Of a stretch of 64,000 nt of DNA, positions 17,488-27,341 are shown piece by piece; the first letter of the stretch is position 1, and every line of letters starts with the position of its first letter. The notes under the pieces are model-generated. The model saw only the letters and a program-made list of their open reading frames with translations. It did no database searches and was not told the origin of the DNA. This stretch comes from Streptomyces collinus (GTDB lineage: Bacteria > Actinomycetota > Actinomycetes > Streptomycetales > Streptomycetaceae). The stretch is from the NCBI RefSeq assembly GCF_031348265.1, contig NZ_CP133771.1:1240001-1304000 (forward strand), read 5' to 3'. Both the position numbers and the translations under genes were made by a program.

Positions 17488-18309
17488 TTGTCCACACCTG
17501 CTGCGGAGCACGCTCCCGGCCTCGCCCCGGCCGACGGGATCGCGGCCCGGGCCCGTGGTCTGACCAAGGCGTACGGCTCGGGCGAGACGGCCGTGCTCGC
17601 GCTCGACTCGGTGGACGTGGATGTCGTCCGGGGCCGGTTCACCGCCGTGATGGGCCCCTCGGGCTCCGGGAAGTCCACGCTGATGCACTGTCTGGCCGGG
17701 CTCGACACCGTCTCGGCCGGTCAGGTGTGGCTCGGCGACACGGAGATCACCGGGCTGAGGGAGCGTGAGCTGACGCAACTGCGCCGCGACCGGATCGGGT
17801 TCATGTTCCAGTCGTTCAACCTCATCCCGACCCTGAACGCCCGGGAGAACATCACCCTGCCCATGGACATCGCGGGCCGGAAGCCCGACGAGGCGTGGCT
17901 GGACCGGGTGATCGACACCCTGGGCCTGCGGGACCGGCTCGGGCACCGGCCGTCACAGCTCTCCGGCGGGCAGCAGCAGCGTGTGGCCTGCGCCCGGGCG
18001 CTGGCATCCCGGCCCGAGTTGATCTTCGCGGACGAGCCGACCGGCAACCTCGACTCGCGCGCCGGCCTGGAGGTGCTCGGCTTCCTGCGCGAGGCGGTGG
18101 ACCAGCTCGGGCAGACCGTCGTCATGGTCACCCACGACCCGGGGGCGGCCGCCCACTCGGACCTGGTGCTCTTCCTCGGGGACGGCCGGATCGTCGACGA
18201 GATGCGGCGCCCCACGGCGGAGGCGGTCCTGGAGCGGATGAAGAGGTTCGACGTGATCCGCACCCGCTACGAGGACGCCGGCGCCCCGGCGTCGTCCGAG
18301 GAGAACTGA
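17488..18309 (+). CDS. ABC transporter ATP-binding protein (MacB/LolD type)
   Basis: A 273-residue ATPase. Walker A is GPSGSGKST (about 56-64), the signature LSGGQQQRVACARALA, Walker B LIFADEPTGNLDS, and the switch histidine is in VMVTHDP. RDRIGFMFQSFNLIPTLNARENI is typical of the MacB/LolD/FtsE subfamily. TTG 17488 is chosen for its GAGGAGG ribosome site. The permease begins 4 bases after the stop. It powers mechanotransmission-type export or remodelling rather than import. Confidence 0.93.
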   Translation: MSTPAAEHAPGLAPADGIAARARGLTKAYGSGETAVLALDSVDVDVVRGRFTAVMGPSGSGKSTLMHCLAGLDTVSAGQVWLGDTEITGLRERELTQLRRDRIGFMFQSFNLIPTLNARENITLPMDIAGRKPDEAWLDRVIDTLGLRDRLGHRPSQLSGGQQQRVACARALASRPELIFADEPTGNLDSRAGLEVLGFLREAVDQLGQTVVMVTHDPGAAAHSDLVLFLGDGRIVDEMRRPTAEAVLERMKRFDVIRTRYEDAGAPASSEEN

Positions 18310-18313
18310 GCCC

Positions 18314-20881
18314 GTGCTCAAGGCGACCCTGCGGAGCTTCCTGGCGCACAAGGGGCGGCTGCTGCTCTCCGCGCTCGCCGTCCTGCTGTCCGTCGCGTTC
18401 GTCACGGGGAGCCTGATCTTCTCGGACACCGTCAGCCGCACGTTCGACCGGCTGTTCGCCTCCACCGCCGCCGATGTCACGGTCAGCCCGAAGGAGGACC
18501 TCGACGAGGCGGTGCCCTCCGGCCGGACGGCCACCCTGCCGGCCGCGCTCGCCGAACGCGTACGGCGGATCGACGGGGTCGCGGCGGCCCGCGCCGACGT
18601 GGAGGTGAGCGGCCTCACCGTGGTCGACGAGGCGAACGAGCCGGTCGGCCCGACCACCGGGGCGCCGACGCTCGGCAACGCCTGGAACCCGAACGAGCGC
18701 AGCCCCGTGAAGCTGACCTCGGGCCACGCACCGCGCGGTCCCGCCGAGGCGCTGCTCGACTCCGAGACCGCGGGCCGCAAGAACGTGCGCATCGGCGACA
18801 CCCTCACCGTCATCGCTGCTCCCGGGTCGTTCCAGGTCCGGGTGGCCGGCATCGTCACCTTCACGACCACGAACCCCGGCTCGGCGCTGATCTACTTCGA
18901 CACGCCCACCGCGCAGACGAAGCTGCTGGGCCGGCCGGGGACGGCCACGGCCATCGCGGTCGACGCGGCGGAGGGCGTCGGCGACGACCGGCTCAAACAG
19001 CGCGTGGCCGACGCCCTCGGCGCGCATACCTACGACTTCAGGACGGCCGGCGAGCAGGCCGAGTCGGACGTCGAGCAACTGGGCGGGTTCCTCGACGTCA
19101 TCAAGTACGTGATGCTCGGCTTCGCCGGGATCGCCGTGCTGGTCGGCGTGTTCCTGATCGTCAACACCTTCTCCATGCTCATCGCCCAGCGCACCCGCGA
19201 GCTGGGCCTGCTGCGCGCGCTGGGCGCCGACCGGCGCCAGGTCCGGAACTCGGTGCTCACGGAGGCCCTGCTGCTCGGGCTGGTCGGCTCCACGCTCGGG
19301 CTCGCCGCGGGCATCGGGCTCGCGGCCGGGCTGATCGGGCTGATGGGCCTGCTCGGCATGAACATCGACGCCGACGAGATGGAGATCGGCTGGGCGACAC
19401 CGGTGGCGGCCTACGTCGTCGGGCTCGGCGTCACCTTCATCGCCGCGTACCTCCCGGCACGGCGGGCCGCGGGCGTGTCGCCGATGGCCGCGCTGTCGGA
19501 CGCCGAGGTCGCCGGGGTGGGCCGGCCGCTGCGGGTGCGCGCGGTGGCGGGCGCCGTCGTCGGGGCGGCCGGTGCGGCGGCGCTCGCGGGCTGCGCGGTG
19601 TCGCGGCAGACGTCGTCGGCGGCGTCCCTGCTGGGGCTCGGTGTGGTGCTCACCCTGATCGCGACCGTGATCGCCGGGCCGCTGCTGGTGCGCCCGGTGA
19701 TCCGGGTGCTGGGCGGGGCCTTCCCCGCCCTGTTCGGGTCGATCGGCCGGATGAGCCAGCGCAACGCCCTGCGCAATCCGCGCCGTACCGGGGCCACCGC
19801 CGCCGCCCTGATGGTGGGGATCGCCCTGGTGGGCGGGATGTCGGTGGCGAGCGAGTCGATGACCGCGTCGTTCGACCGGCAGATCGACAAGACGCTGGGC
19901 GCCGACTTCGTGGTCCAGAACTCCAACTTCCAGCCGTTCCCGCCGGAGGTGACCGAGAAGGTGCGCGGCACCGACGGCGTGGGCCTGGTGGTGCGCGGGC
20001 GGTTCACGCCCGTCGCGGTCCGGCTTCCGGACGGCGACCGGGTGGAGACCACGGCCGCGGGCTACGACCCGCGGCTCGACGAGGTCGCCAACATCACCTA
20101 CGCGCAAGGGGACTCCGCGGCCGCGCTCGCGAGCGGGCACCTGGCCATGGACCGGGACTTCGCCCGCGACCACGGGGTGCGGGTCGGCAGCACCCTGCCG
20201 GTTCGGTTCCCGGCCGGACGCTCGGCCGAGCTGACGGTCGGAGCGCTCACCGACCAGGACTCCGCCGAGGGGTTCGGCACCCAGGGCGGGCTGTTCTTCG
20301 GCATGGGCACCCTGGAGCGGTACGCGCCGGGCGGGCAGGACTCCGCGCTGTACGTCAACGCCGCCTCCGGCACCGGCGACGGCGAACTGCGCGCGAACCT
20401 GGAGGAGACCCTGGATCCGTACCCACAGGTGCAGGTGCGGGACTTGGCGGACTACAAGCAGCTGGTCCAGGACCAGATCGCCGTCCTGCTGTACCTCGTG
20501 TACGCGCTGCTCGGGCTGGCGATCATCATCGCCGTGCTCGGTGTGGTCAACACCCTCGCGCTGTCGGTCGTCGAACGCACCCGGGAGATCGGCCTGTTGC
20601 GGGCGATCGGGCTGGCCCGCCGGCAGCTGCGGCGGATGATCCGGCTGGAGTCGGTGGTCATCGCGGTGTTCGGCGCGGTCCTCGGGCTGGTGCTGGGACT
20701 GGTGTGGGGGGTGTGCACGCAGCAGGTCCTGGCGCTCCAGGGCATGACCGCCCTGGCGATCCCGTGGCTGACGATCGTGCTGGTGGTGGTCGGCTCGGCG
20801 GTGGTCGGGGTCGTGGCGGCGCTGCTGCCGGCATTGCGCGCGTCCCGCATGAACGTCCTGGCGGCCATCGCGCACGAGTGA
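18314..20881 (+). CDS. ABC transporter permease, double FtsX domain
   Basis: 855 residues from GTG 18314. The fold is duplicated: an N-terminal helix (about 10-35), an external domain and an FtsX block with QRTRELGLLRALGADRRQVRNSV (about 295-318), then a second external domain and a second FtsX block with ERTREIGLLRAIGLARRQLRRM near the C-terminus. This is the predicted single-chain equivalent of a MacB-like dimer, common in actinomycetes. Its substrate (peptide, drug or lipoprotein) is unknown. Confidence 0.92.
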   Translation: MLKATLRSFLAHKGRLLLSALAVLLSVAFVTGSLIFSDTVSRTFDRLFASTAADVTVSPKEDLDEAVPSGRTATLPAALAERVRRIDGVAAARADVEVSGLTVVDEANEPVGPTTGAPTLGNAWNPNERSPVKLTSGHAPRGPAEALLDSETAGRKNVRIGDTLTVIAAPGSFQVRVAGIVTFTTTNPGSALIYFDTPTAQTKLLGRPGTATAIAVDAAEGVGDDRLKQRVADALGAHTYDFRTAGEQAESDVEQLGGFLDVIKYVMLGFAGIAVLVGVFLIVNTFSMLIAQRTRELGLLRALGADRRQVRNSVLTEALLLGLVGSTLGLAAGIGLAAGLIGLMGLLGMNIDADEMEIGWATPVAAYVVGLGVTFIAAYLPARRAAGVSPMAALSDAEVAGVGRPLRVRAVAGAVVGAAGAAALAGCAVSRQTSSAASLLGLGVVLTLIATVIAGPLLVRPVIRVLGGAFPALFGSIGRMSQRNALRNPRRTGATAAALMVGIALVGGMSVASESMTASFDRQIDKTLGADFVVQNSNFQPFPPEVTEKVRGTDGVGLVVRGRFTPVAVRLPDGDRVETTAAGYDPRLDEVANITYAQGDSAAALASGHLAMDRDFARDHGVRVGSTLPVRFPAGRSAELTVGALTDQDSAEGFGTQGGLFFGMGTLERYAPGGQDSALYVNAASGTGDGELRANLEETLDPYPQVQVRDLADYKQLVQDQIAVLLYLVYALLGLAIIIAVLGVVNTLALSVVERTREIGLLRAIGLARRQLRRMIRLESVVIAVFGAVLGLVLGLVWGVCTQQVLALQGMTALAIPWLTIVLVVVGSAVVGVVAALLPALRASRMNVLAAIAHE

Positions 20882-20886
20882 CGTCC

Positions 20887-20930
20887 GGATGGTGAACGGC
20901 CTGACGCCGAATGGTGAAACGGTCTGACGC
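20887..20930. repeat. Short tandem repeat after the ABC permease
   Basis: GGATGGTGAACGGCCTGACGC (20887-20907) and GAATGGTGAAACGGTCTGACGC with one inserted base (20909-20930) are imperfect tandem copies. They lie between the permease stop and the acetyltransferase start. No function is evident. Confidence 0.6.
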
Positions 20931-20958
20931 GGGCCGGTGCGAGTGATGTGATCATGCG

Positions 20959-21384
20959 ATGACCGACTTGCGCATCCGGGCCGCGACGCCCGAGGACCTC
21001 GACGCCGTGCTGGCCTTCTGGAAGGTGGCCGCCGAGGGCACGAGCATCAGCGACGACCGCGCCGGTGTGGAGCGGCTGGTCGCGCGTGACCCCGAGGCTC
21101 TGATCCTGGCCGAGCGGCACGGCGAACCGGCCGGCACGGTGATCGCCGGGTTCGACGGCTGGCGCTGCCATCTGTACCGGCTGGCCGTGCACCCTGACCA
21201 CCGCCGCCAGGGCATCGCGACCGCGCTGCTCGCCGCCGCCGAGGAACGGTTCGTGCGGCTCGGCGGGCGCCGCGCGGACGCGATGGTGCTCACGCGCAAC
21301 GAGAACGCACACCGTGCGTGGGACGCCGCCGGATACGCCTCCGAGGAGCAGTGGCGGCGCTGGGTGAAGCCCCTCGCCGGGTAG
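20959..21384 (+). CDS. GNAT family N-acetyltransferase
   Basis: A 141-residue acetyl-CoA-dependent acetyltransferase. IRAATPEDLDAVLAFW is the beta1-alpha1 start, LYRLAVHPDHRRQGIATALLAAAEERF holds the acetyl-CoA pyrophosphate loop (RRQGIA), and NENAHRAWDAAGYASEEQW is the beta6-beta7 end. Its substrate is not indicated. Confidence 0.9.
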   Translation: MTDLRIRAATPEDLDAVLAFWKVAAEGTSISDDRAGVERLVARDPEALILAERHGEPAGTVIAGFDGWRCHLYRLAVHPDHRRQGIATALLAAAEERFVRLGGRRADAMVLTRNENAHRAWDAAGYASEEQWRRWVKPLAG

Positions 21385-21554
21385 ACGGATGAGCACATGA
21401 TCGACCCGGAAAGGACTTTGCCCATCCTTTACTCTTGAATGGCCACTCGGTCCTGCATGAAAGGTTGTGAGCGTCCGCCCATGGGCGAGCCTCCCCGTGC
21501 GCGACACCGCGCGTTCCGCCCCGTCCTGGAGAACCATGGAACGGGGGTGAACCG

Positions 21555-22895
21555 ATGACCGAAGTGCTCCTCCTCCTGGCGGCGATCCTGCTCTCGCTCG
21601 CCTGCGGCGCCTTCGTGGCGGCCGAGTTCTCCCTCACCACCGTCGAGCGCGCCGAGCTGGAGCGGGCCGTCGAGCGCGGTGAGCGGGGCGCGCAGGGGGC
21701 ACTGAAGGCCGTACGGAGTCTGACGTTCCAGCTCTCCGGCGCGCAGCTCGGCATCACCGTCACCAACCTGGTGGTCGGCATGCTCGCCGAGCCGTCGATC
21801 GCCGCGCTGATCGCCGGGCCGCTGGAGGATCTCGGCATGTCGCGCTCGGCGTCGCACAGCATCGCGCTGGTGCTCGGTACGGCCGCGTCGACGGTGTTCC
21901 TGATGGTCGTCGGTGAGCTGGTGCCCAAGAACTGGGCGATCTCCTCGCCGCTGACCGTCGCGAAGACGGTGGGCAACGCGCAGCGCTGGTTCAGTGCCGC
22001 GTTCCGGCCGTTCATCACGCACCTCAACAACACCGCGAACCGGGTCGTGCGGCGGATCGGTGTGGAGCCCGCCGAGGAGCTCGCCTCGGCGCGCGGGCCG
22101 CAGGAGCTGGCGGCCCTCGCCCGGCACTCCGCGAAGAAAGGTGCCCTGGAGGCCGACACCGCCGAGCTGTTCGTGCGCACGCTGAACCTCGCCGACCTGA
22201 CCGCGGAGAACGTGATGACGCCCCGGGTGCAGGTCGTCGCGCTGGAGGTGCAGGCCACCCTGGAGGACGTCGCGAACGCGACCCGGGCTACGGGACTGTC
22301 CCGGTTCCCGGTCTACCGCGGCACCCTCGACTCGGTCGTCGGAACCGCCCACGTCAAGGACGTGCTGGCGGTCCCGGCCGAGCGCCGGACCCGGATCTAC
22401 GTGTCCGAGCTGATGCGCGAACCACTGCTGGTCCCCGAGACGCTCACCGTCGACCGGCTCCTGGACCGGCTCTCCGGCAAGCGCACGATGGCCGTCGTGA
22501 TCGACGAGTACGGCGGCACGGCGGGGGTGGCCACGCTGGAGGACATCGTCGAGGAGGTCGTCGGCGAGGTGCGCGACGAGCACGACCCGCACGAGACCCC
22601 GGACCTCGCCGCGGCCGGCACCGACGAGAGCGGGCACCCCCTGTACTCGGCCGACGGCTCCGCGCGCGTGGACCACCTCGAACGGATCGGGCTGCGTGCG
22701 CCGGAGGGCCCCTACGAGACGCTCGCCGGGCTGGTGGCCACGGTGCTCGGGCGGATACCGGCCGCCGGAGACACCCTGGAGGTCGCCGGCTGGCATCTGG
22801 AGGTCCTGGACGCCACGGGGCGCCGGGCCGCCCGCGTCCGGCTGCGCGCACCGCTCGACGACCGCAAGCCCGACGAGAAGGGGGTGGAGCTGTGA
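21555..22895 (+). CDS. CNNM/CorC (HlyC)-family membrane protein, full-length
   Basis: 446 residues. An N-terminal DUF21 (CNNM) membrane region with three or four helices (TEVLLLLAAILLSLACGAFVAAEF, AQLGITVTNLVVGMLAEP, VGELVPKNWAI) is followed by a CBS pair (VMTPRVQVVALE..., SGKRTMAVVIDEYGGTAGV ATLEDIVEEVVGE) and a CorC_HlyC domain (VDHLERIGL... YETLAGLVATVLGRIP). Relatives are implicated in Mg2+/Co2+ homeostasis. It overlaps its paralogue downstream by 4 bp (GTGA). Confidence 0.92.
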   Translation: MTEVLLLLAAILLSLACGAFVAAEFSLTTVERAELERAVERGERGAQGALKAVRSLTFQLSGAQLGITVTNLVVGMLAEPSIAALIAGPLEDLGMSRSASHSIALVLGTAASTVFLMVVGELVPKNWAISSPLTVAKTVGNAQRWFSAAFRPFITHLNNTANRVVRRIGVEPAEELASARGPQELAALARHSAKKGALEADTAELFVRTLNLADLTAENVMTPRVQVVALEVQATLEDVANATRATGLSRFPVYRGTLDSVVGTAHVKDVLAVPAERRTRIYVSELMREPLLVPETLTVDRLLDRLSGKRTMAVVIDEYGGTAGVATLEDIVEEVVGEVRDEHDPHETPDLAAAGTDESGHPLYSADGSARVDHLERIGLRAPEGPYETLAGLVATVLGRIPAAGDTLEVAGWHLEVLDATGRRAARVRLRAPLDDRKPDEKGVEL

Positions 22896-23905
22896 CCGCC
22901 GTCCAGCTGCTGATCGGACTGGCGACCCTCGTCGTCAACGCCTTCTTCGTCGGCGCCGAGTTCGCGCTGATCTCGGTGCGCCGCAGCCAGATCGAGCCCT
23001 ACGCCGACCGGGGCGACCGGCGCGCGAAGAGCGTGCTGTGGGGCCTGGAGCACGTGTCCGCGCTGATGGCGGCCGCGCAGCTCGGCATCACGCTGTGCAC
23101 GCTGGTGCTGGGCGTGGTGGCCGAACCGGCGATCGCGCACCTGCTGGAGCCGGCGTTCCACGCGGTGGGCGTTCCCGAGGGCGCGGGGCACGCCGTGTCC
23201 TTCGTGATCGCGCTGTCCCTCGCGACCTATCTGCACATGCTGCTCGGCGAGATGGTGCCGAAGAACATCGCGCTCGCCGAGCCGGTGCGCAGCGCGCTGG
23301 CCCTCGGACCGCCCCTGGTGGCGCTGTCCCGGGCGCTGCGCCCGGTGATCTTCACCGTGAACGCGTTCGCCAACGCGCTGCTGAAGCTGCTGCGCGTGGA
23401 GGCCCGGGAGGAGGTGGCCGCCTCCTATTCGGACGCGGAGATAGCGCAGATCGTGAAGGACTCCAGCGAGGCGGGCCTGATCGACGACCGCGCCCAGGAG
23501 CGGCTGCACGACGCGCTGGAGCTGGGCCGCCGTCCGGTGCGGGACGTGGTGCTGCCGCTGGAACGCGTGGAGTACGCGAGCGTGGGCGTCACCCCGGAGG
23601 AACTGGAGCGGCTGTCGGCCGAGTCCGGGTTCTCCCGCTTCCCGGTGGTGGACGAGGGACGACGGATCGTCGGCTACCTGCATGTGAAGGACGCCCTGGA
23701 GGCCGTCGGGCGCAACACGCCGTTCCGCCTGCGGGACATGCGCCCCATCGCCCGGGTGCGGGAGCACACCCCGCTGGACGACGTCCTCACGGCGATGCGG
23801 GGCAGCCGTACGCACCTCGCGGCCGTCCTCGGGGCGGACGGGCGGCTGGCCGGTCTGGTGACCATGGAGGACGTGCTGCGGGAGCTGTTCGGTCAGCGGG
23901 CGTGA
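22892..23905 (+). CDS. CNNM-family membrane protein without the CorC_HlyC domain
   Basis: 337 residues from GTG 22892. DUF21 membrane region (FFVGAEFALISVRRSQIEPYADRGDRRAKS, AQLGITLCTLVLGVVAEP, LGEMVPKNIAL) and a CBS pair (RDVVLPLERVEYAS..., LAAVLGADGRLAGLVTMEDVLRELFG). It ends there, about 100 residues shorter than the gene before it because the C-terminal CorC_HlyC domain is missing. This long/short pairing is common in Actinobacteria and suggests a hetero-oligomer. Confidence 0.9.
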   Translation: MTAVQLLIGLATLVVNAFFVGAEFALISVRRSQIEPYADRGDRRAKSVLWGLEHVSALMAAAQLGITLCTLVLGVVAEPAIAHLLEPAFHAVGVPEGAGHAVSFVIALSLATYLHMLLGEMVPKNIALAEPVRSALALGPPLVALSRALRPVIFTVNAFANALLKLLRVEAREEVAASYSDAEIAQIVKDSSEAGLIDDRAQERLHDALELGRRPVRDVVLPLERVEYASVGVTPEELERLSAESGFSRFPVVDEGRRIVGYLHVKDALEAVGRNTPFRLRDMRPIARVREHTPLDDVLTAMRGSRTHLAAVLGADGRLAGLVTMEDVLRELFGQRA

Positions 23906-23967
23906 GGACCGGGTTCGCGGGACCGACCGACTGACGGGTATGTGCACGGGATACCATTTCCGTCGCC

Positions 23968-24747
23968 ATGCAGACGAACCCCACCTACAGCAGCCTGGTC
24001 GCGGTCGGCGACTCCTTCACCGAGGGCATGTCGGATCTGATGCCCGACGGCACCTACCGGGGCTGGGCGGACCTGCTCGCCGCACGGATGGCGGCCCGTA
24101 CGCCCGGCTTCCGGTACGCCAACCTCGCGGTGCGCGGCAAGCTGATCCAGCAGATCGTCGACGAGCAGGTCGACGTCGCGGCGGCCATGGGAGCCGACGT
24201 GATCACCCTGGTCGGCGGCCTCAACGACACCCTGCGGCCCAAGTGCGACATGGGACGGGTGCGCGGGCTCCTGGAGGAGGCCGTGGAGAAGCTCGCCCCC
24301 GCCTGCCGGCAGCTCGTGCTGATGCGCAGCCCGGGCCGGCAGGGCCCCGTCCTGGAGCGGTTCCGGCCGCGCATGGAGGAGCTGTTCGCCTGCGTCGACG
24401 AGCTGGCAGCCCGGCACGGCGCGATCGTCGTCGACCTGTACGGCGCGCCGTCCCTGAGCGACCCGCGGATGTGGGACGTGGACCGGCTGCACCTGACGGC
24501 CGACGGCCACCGCCGGGTCGCGGAGGCGGTGTGGCAGACGCTGGGCTACGACCCCGAGGACGCCGACTGGCGCACGCCGATGGCGGCGACGCTGCCGCCG
24601 GGCTGGGTCATGCGGCGGGTGGCGGACGCCCGCTTCGCCCGGCAGCACCTGCTCCCGTGGATAGGCCGCCGGCTGACGGGCCGCTCCTCGGGCGACGGAC
24701 TGCCGCCCAAGCGGCCGGAGCTGGCGCCCTACGAGGACCTGGCGTAG
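23968..24747 (+). CDS. SGNH/GDSL hydrolase
   Basis: 259 residues, no signal peptide. SGNH blocks are visible: VAVGDSFTEGMSD (nucleophile Ser in GDS), YANLAVRGKLI (Gly), LVGGLNDTLRP (Asn), and DRLHLTADGHRRVAEAV with the Asp-x-x-His pair. It is a probable cytoplasmic esterase or lipase. A 92-bp gap separates it from purB. Confidence 0.92.
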   Translation: MQTNPTYSSLVAVGDSFTEGMSDLMPDGTYRGWADLLAARMAARTPGFRYANLAVRGKLIQQIVDEQVDVAAAMGADVITLVGGLNDTLRPKCDMGRVRGLLEEAVEKLAPACRQLVLMRSPGRQGPVLERFRPRMEELFACVDELAARHGAIVVDLYGAPSLSDPRMWDVDRLHLTADGHRRVAEAVWQTLGYDPEDADWRTPMAATLPPGWVMRRVADARFARQHLLPWIGRRLTGRSSGDGLPPKRPELAPYEDLA

Positions 24748-24839
24748 CCGCAGGTGGACGCGCCGGTCACGGCCTCGTAGGTTCCGACAAGGACACCCGC
24801 GGCGCTGGCCTGCACGAATCGCCAGTAGAATCCGGTCAC

Positions 24840-26282
24840 GTGACTTCCGCTCCCGCCAAGCCCCGCATCCCGAACGTCCTCGCCGGACGCTACGCCTCCG
24901 CCGAGCTCGCCACGCTCTGGTCGCCCGAGCAGAAGGTGAAGCTGGAGCGGCAGCTCTGGCTCGCCGTGCTGCGGGCCCAGAAGGACCTCGGGATCGAGGT
25001 GCCGGACGCGGCGCTCGCCGACTACGAGCGCGTCCTCGACACCGTCGACCTGGCCTCCATCGCCGAGCGCGAGAAGGTCACGCGGCACGACGTGAAGGCG
25101 CGGATCGAGGAGTTCAACGACCTCGCCGGGCACGAGCACGTGCACAAGGGCATGACCTCCCGCGACCTCACCGAGAACGTCGAGCAGCTCCAGATCCGCC
25201 TCTCGCTGGAACTGGTGCGCGACCGCACGGTCGCCGTCCTGGCCCGGCTCGGCAAGCTCGCCGGCGAGTACGGCGAGCTGGTCATGGCCGGCCGCTCGCA
25301 CAACGTCGCTGCACAGGCCACCACCCTCGGCAAGCGCTTCGCCACCGCCGCCGACGAGCTGCTCGTCGCCCACGGCCGCATCGAGGAGCTGCTGGGCCGC
25401 TACCCGCTGCGCGGCATCAAGGGCCCGGTCGGCACCGCGCAGGACATGCTGGACCTGCTCGGCGGGGACGCCGGAAAGCTCGCGGACCTGGAGCAGCGGA
25501 TCGCCGGGCACCTGGGCTTCTCGCAGGCGTTCACCTCGGTCGGCCAGGTCTACCCGCGCTCGCTGGACTACGAGGTCGTCACCGCGCTGGTGCAGCTGGC
25601 GGCGGCCCCGTCGTCGCTGGCCAAGACGATCCGGCTGATGGCCGGGCACGAGCTGGTCACCGAGGGCTTCAAGCCCGGCCAGGTCGGCTCCTCGGCGATG
25701 CCGCACAAGATGAACACCCGCTCCTGCGAGCGCGTCAACGGCCTGATGGTGATCCTGCGCGGCTACGCCTCCATGACCGGCGAGCTGGCGGGCGACCAGT
25801 GGAACGAGGGCGACGTCTCCTGCTCGGTGGTGCGCCGGGTCGCGCTGCCGGACGCGTTCTTCGCCTTGGACGGCCTGCTGGAGACGTTCCTGACGGTGCT
25901 CGACGAGTTCGGCGCGTTCCCGGCGGTCGTCGCCCGTGAGCTGGACCGCTACCTGCCGTTCCTCGCCACCACGAAGGTGCTGATGGGCGCCGTGCGCGCG
26001 GGCGTGGGCCGGGAGCTCGCGCACGAGGCGATCAAGGAGAACGCCGTCGCCTCCGCGCTCGCCATGCGCGAGCAGGGCGCCGAGCGCAACGAACTGCTCG
26101 ACAAGCTGGCCGCCGACGCGCGCATCCCGCTGGACCGGGGCCGGCTGGACGCGCTGATGGCCGACAAGCTGTCCTTCACCGGCGCGGCGGGCGACCAGGT
26201 CGCCGCCGTCGTCGCCCGGGTCGAGGAGATCGTCAAGCAGAACCCCCAGGCCGCGGGCTACACGCCCGGGGCGATCCTCTGA
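24840..26282 (+). CDS. purB: Adenylosuccinate lyase
   Basis: Purine synthesis enzyme that splits SAICAR and adenylosuccinate to release fumarate. 480 residues from GTG 24840 (MTSAPAKPRIPNVLAGRYAS). The fumarase/aspartase superfamily signature GSSAMPHKMN is near residue 285. Also present are the TSRDLTENVEQLQ segment and the AGRSHNVAAQATT catalytic-His region. It is followed closely by mug. Confidence 0.96.
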   Translation: MTSAPAKPRIPNVLAGRYASAELATLWSPEQKVKLERQLWLAVLRAQKDLGIEVPDAALADYERVLDTVDLASIAEREKVTRHDVKARIEEFNDLAGHEHVHKGMTSRDLTENVEQLQIRLSLELVRDRTVAVLARLGKLAGEYGELVMAGRSHNVAAQATTLGKRFATAADELLVAHGRIEELLGRYPLRGIKGPVGTAQDMLDLLGGDAGKLADLEQRIAGHLGFSQAFTSVGQVYPRSLDYEVVTALVQLAAAPSSLAKTIRLMAGHELVTEGFKPGQVGSSAMPHKMNTRSCERVNGLMVILRGYASMTGELAGDQWNEGDVSCSVVRRVALPDAFFALDGLLETFLTVLDEFGAFPAVVARELDRYLPFLATTKVLMGAVRAGVGRELAHEAIKENAVASALAMREQGAERNELLDKLAADARIPLDRGRLDALMADKLSFTGAAGDQVAAVVARVEEIVKQNPQAAGYTPGAIL

Positions 26283-26304
26283 CACGCCGGCCGGGTGGCC
26301 GACG

Positions 26305-26850
26305 GTGCCGCGTTTCACGCCCGAGGAGCTTCAGGCCGCCCGCGACCGCGTCGTGCCCGACGTGGTCGCGGAGGATCTGCACGTGCTGTTCTGCGGCATC
26401 AACCCCGGTCTGATGACGGCCGCGACGGGCCATCACTTCGCCCGCCCGGGCAACCGCTTCTGGCCGGTGCTGCACCGGTCCGGGTTCACACCGCGGCTGC
26501 TGAAGCCGTCCGAGCAGCAGGAGCTCCTGTCGTACGGGCTCGGCATCACGAATGTCGTGGCGCGGCCCTCCGCCCGGGCCGACGAGCTGAGCGCCGAGGA
26601 GTACCGGGAGGGCGGGCGGCTGCTCGCAGCGAAGGTGGAGCGGCTGCGGCCGCGCTGGCTGGCCGTAGTAGGGGTGACCGCCTACCGGGCCGCGTTCGAC
26701 GACCGCGCGGCGCGGGTGGGGCCGCAGTCGCGGACGATCGGGGACACGCACCTGTGGGTGCTGCCCAATCCGAGCGGGCTGAACGCGCACTGGACGGCCG
26801 AGACGATGGCGGAGGAGTTCGGCCGGCTGAGGGAAGCCTCCGGGGCCTGA
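26305..26850 (+). CDS. mug: G/U mismatch-specific uracil-DNA glycosylase
   Basis: 181 residues. Active-site motif GINPGLMT (about 33-40), FARPGNRFWPVLHRSGF and the second motif NPSGLNAHW are those of the MUG/TDG family. It excises uracil or thymine from mismatches with G. GTG 26305 gives the normal N-terminus (PRFTPEELQAARDRVVPD). It lies 22 bases after purB and may share its transcript. Confidence 0.93.
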   Translation: MPRFTPEELQAARDRVVPDVVAEDLHVLFCGINPGLMTAATGHHFARPGNRFWPVLHRSGFTPRLLKPSEQQELLSYGLGITNVVARPSARADELSAEEYREGGRLLAAKVERLRPRWLAVVGVTAYRAAFDDRAARVGPQSRTIGDTHLWVLPNPSGLNAHWTAETMAEEFGRLREASGA

Positions 26851-26854
26851 TCCG

Positions 26855-27286
26855 CTACGGCGGGTCCGTCTCCGTGACCAGGGCCAGCAGCCGGACTTCC
26901 CGTGACAGGTCACGGTCCCCGACCGCCACGGCGACCCAGCGGCCCGTGCCCTCCACCTCCCACAGGTGGGCGACGCCCGCGCACGCGCTCAACTCGGCCC
27001 ACGGCCGGGGTATCTCCTCCCGCTCGGTGCGCAGCAGGAGGGTCTGCAGGTTGTAGGGGTCCGTGTCGCCCCAGCGGGAGGCGAGGAGCTCGTAGAGCGC
27101 GTCGCGGTCCTTCTCGTACTGGTCGATCGTCACCGCCCGGGCCGCCGGGCCGGTGTCCGCCGCGGCCTCTAACACCGCGACGTGGTGACCCGGTCCCGAA
27201 AAACCGACGTCCGACGGGCCGTGCTCCGCCGGAAAGGGGCGGTAGCACAGCTCGTCGATGACGGCGATGTGCTGTGCGATGTTCAT
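26855..27286 (-). CDS. Hypothetical protein, Streptomyces type
   Basis: A 143-residue soluble protein starting MNIAQHIAVIDELCYRPFPAEHGP. I do not recognise a domain. It is rich in acidic residues and has WEVEGTGRWVAVAVGDRDLSREVRLLALV near the C-terminus, which looks like an immunity- or SUKH-like beta strand series, but that is a guess. It faces mug tail to tail with only 4 bp between stops. Confidence 0.6.
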   Translation of the reverse strand: MNIAQHIAVIDELCYRPFPAEHGPSDVGFSGPGHHVAVLEAAADTGPAARAVTIDQYEKDRDALYELLASRWGDTDPYNLQTLLLRTEREEIPRPWAELSACAGVAHLWEVEGTGRWVAVAVGDRDLSREVRLLALVTETDPP

Positions 27287-27341
27287 GGGTCCAGTAAACC
27301 CGCCCCCACTGACACTTGGCGGGGCATCACCCGGCTCGCCG

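Noticed and set aside
24700..24840. An open frame joining the SGNH and purB region (23940-26282) as one long protein
   Set aside because: Only the part from GTG 24840 is purB. The upstream part is the SGNH gene read in another frame.
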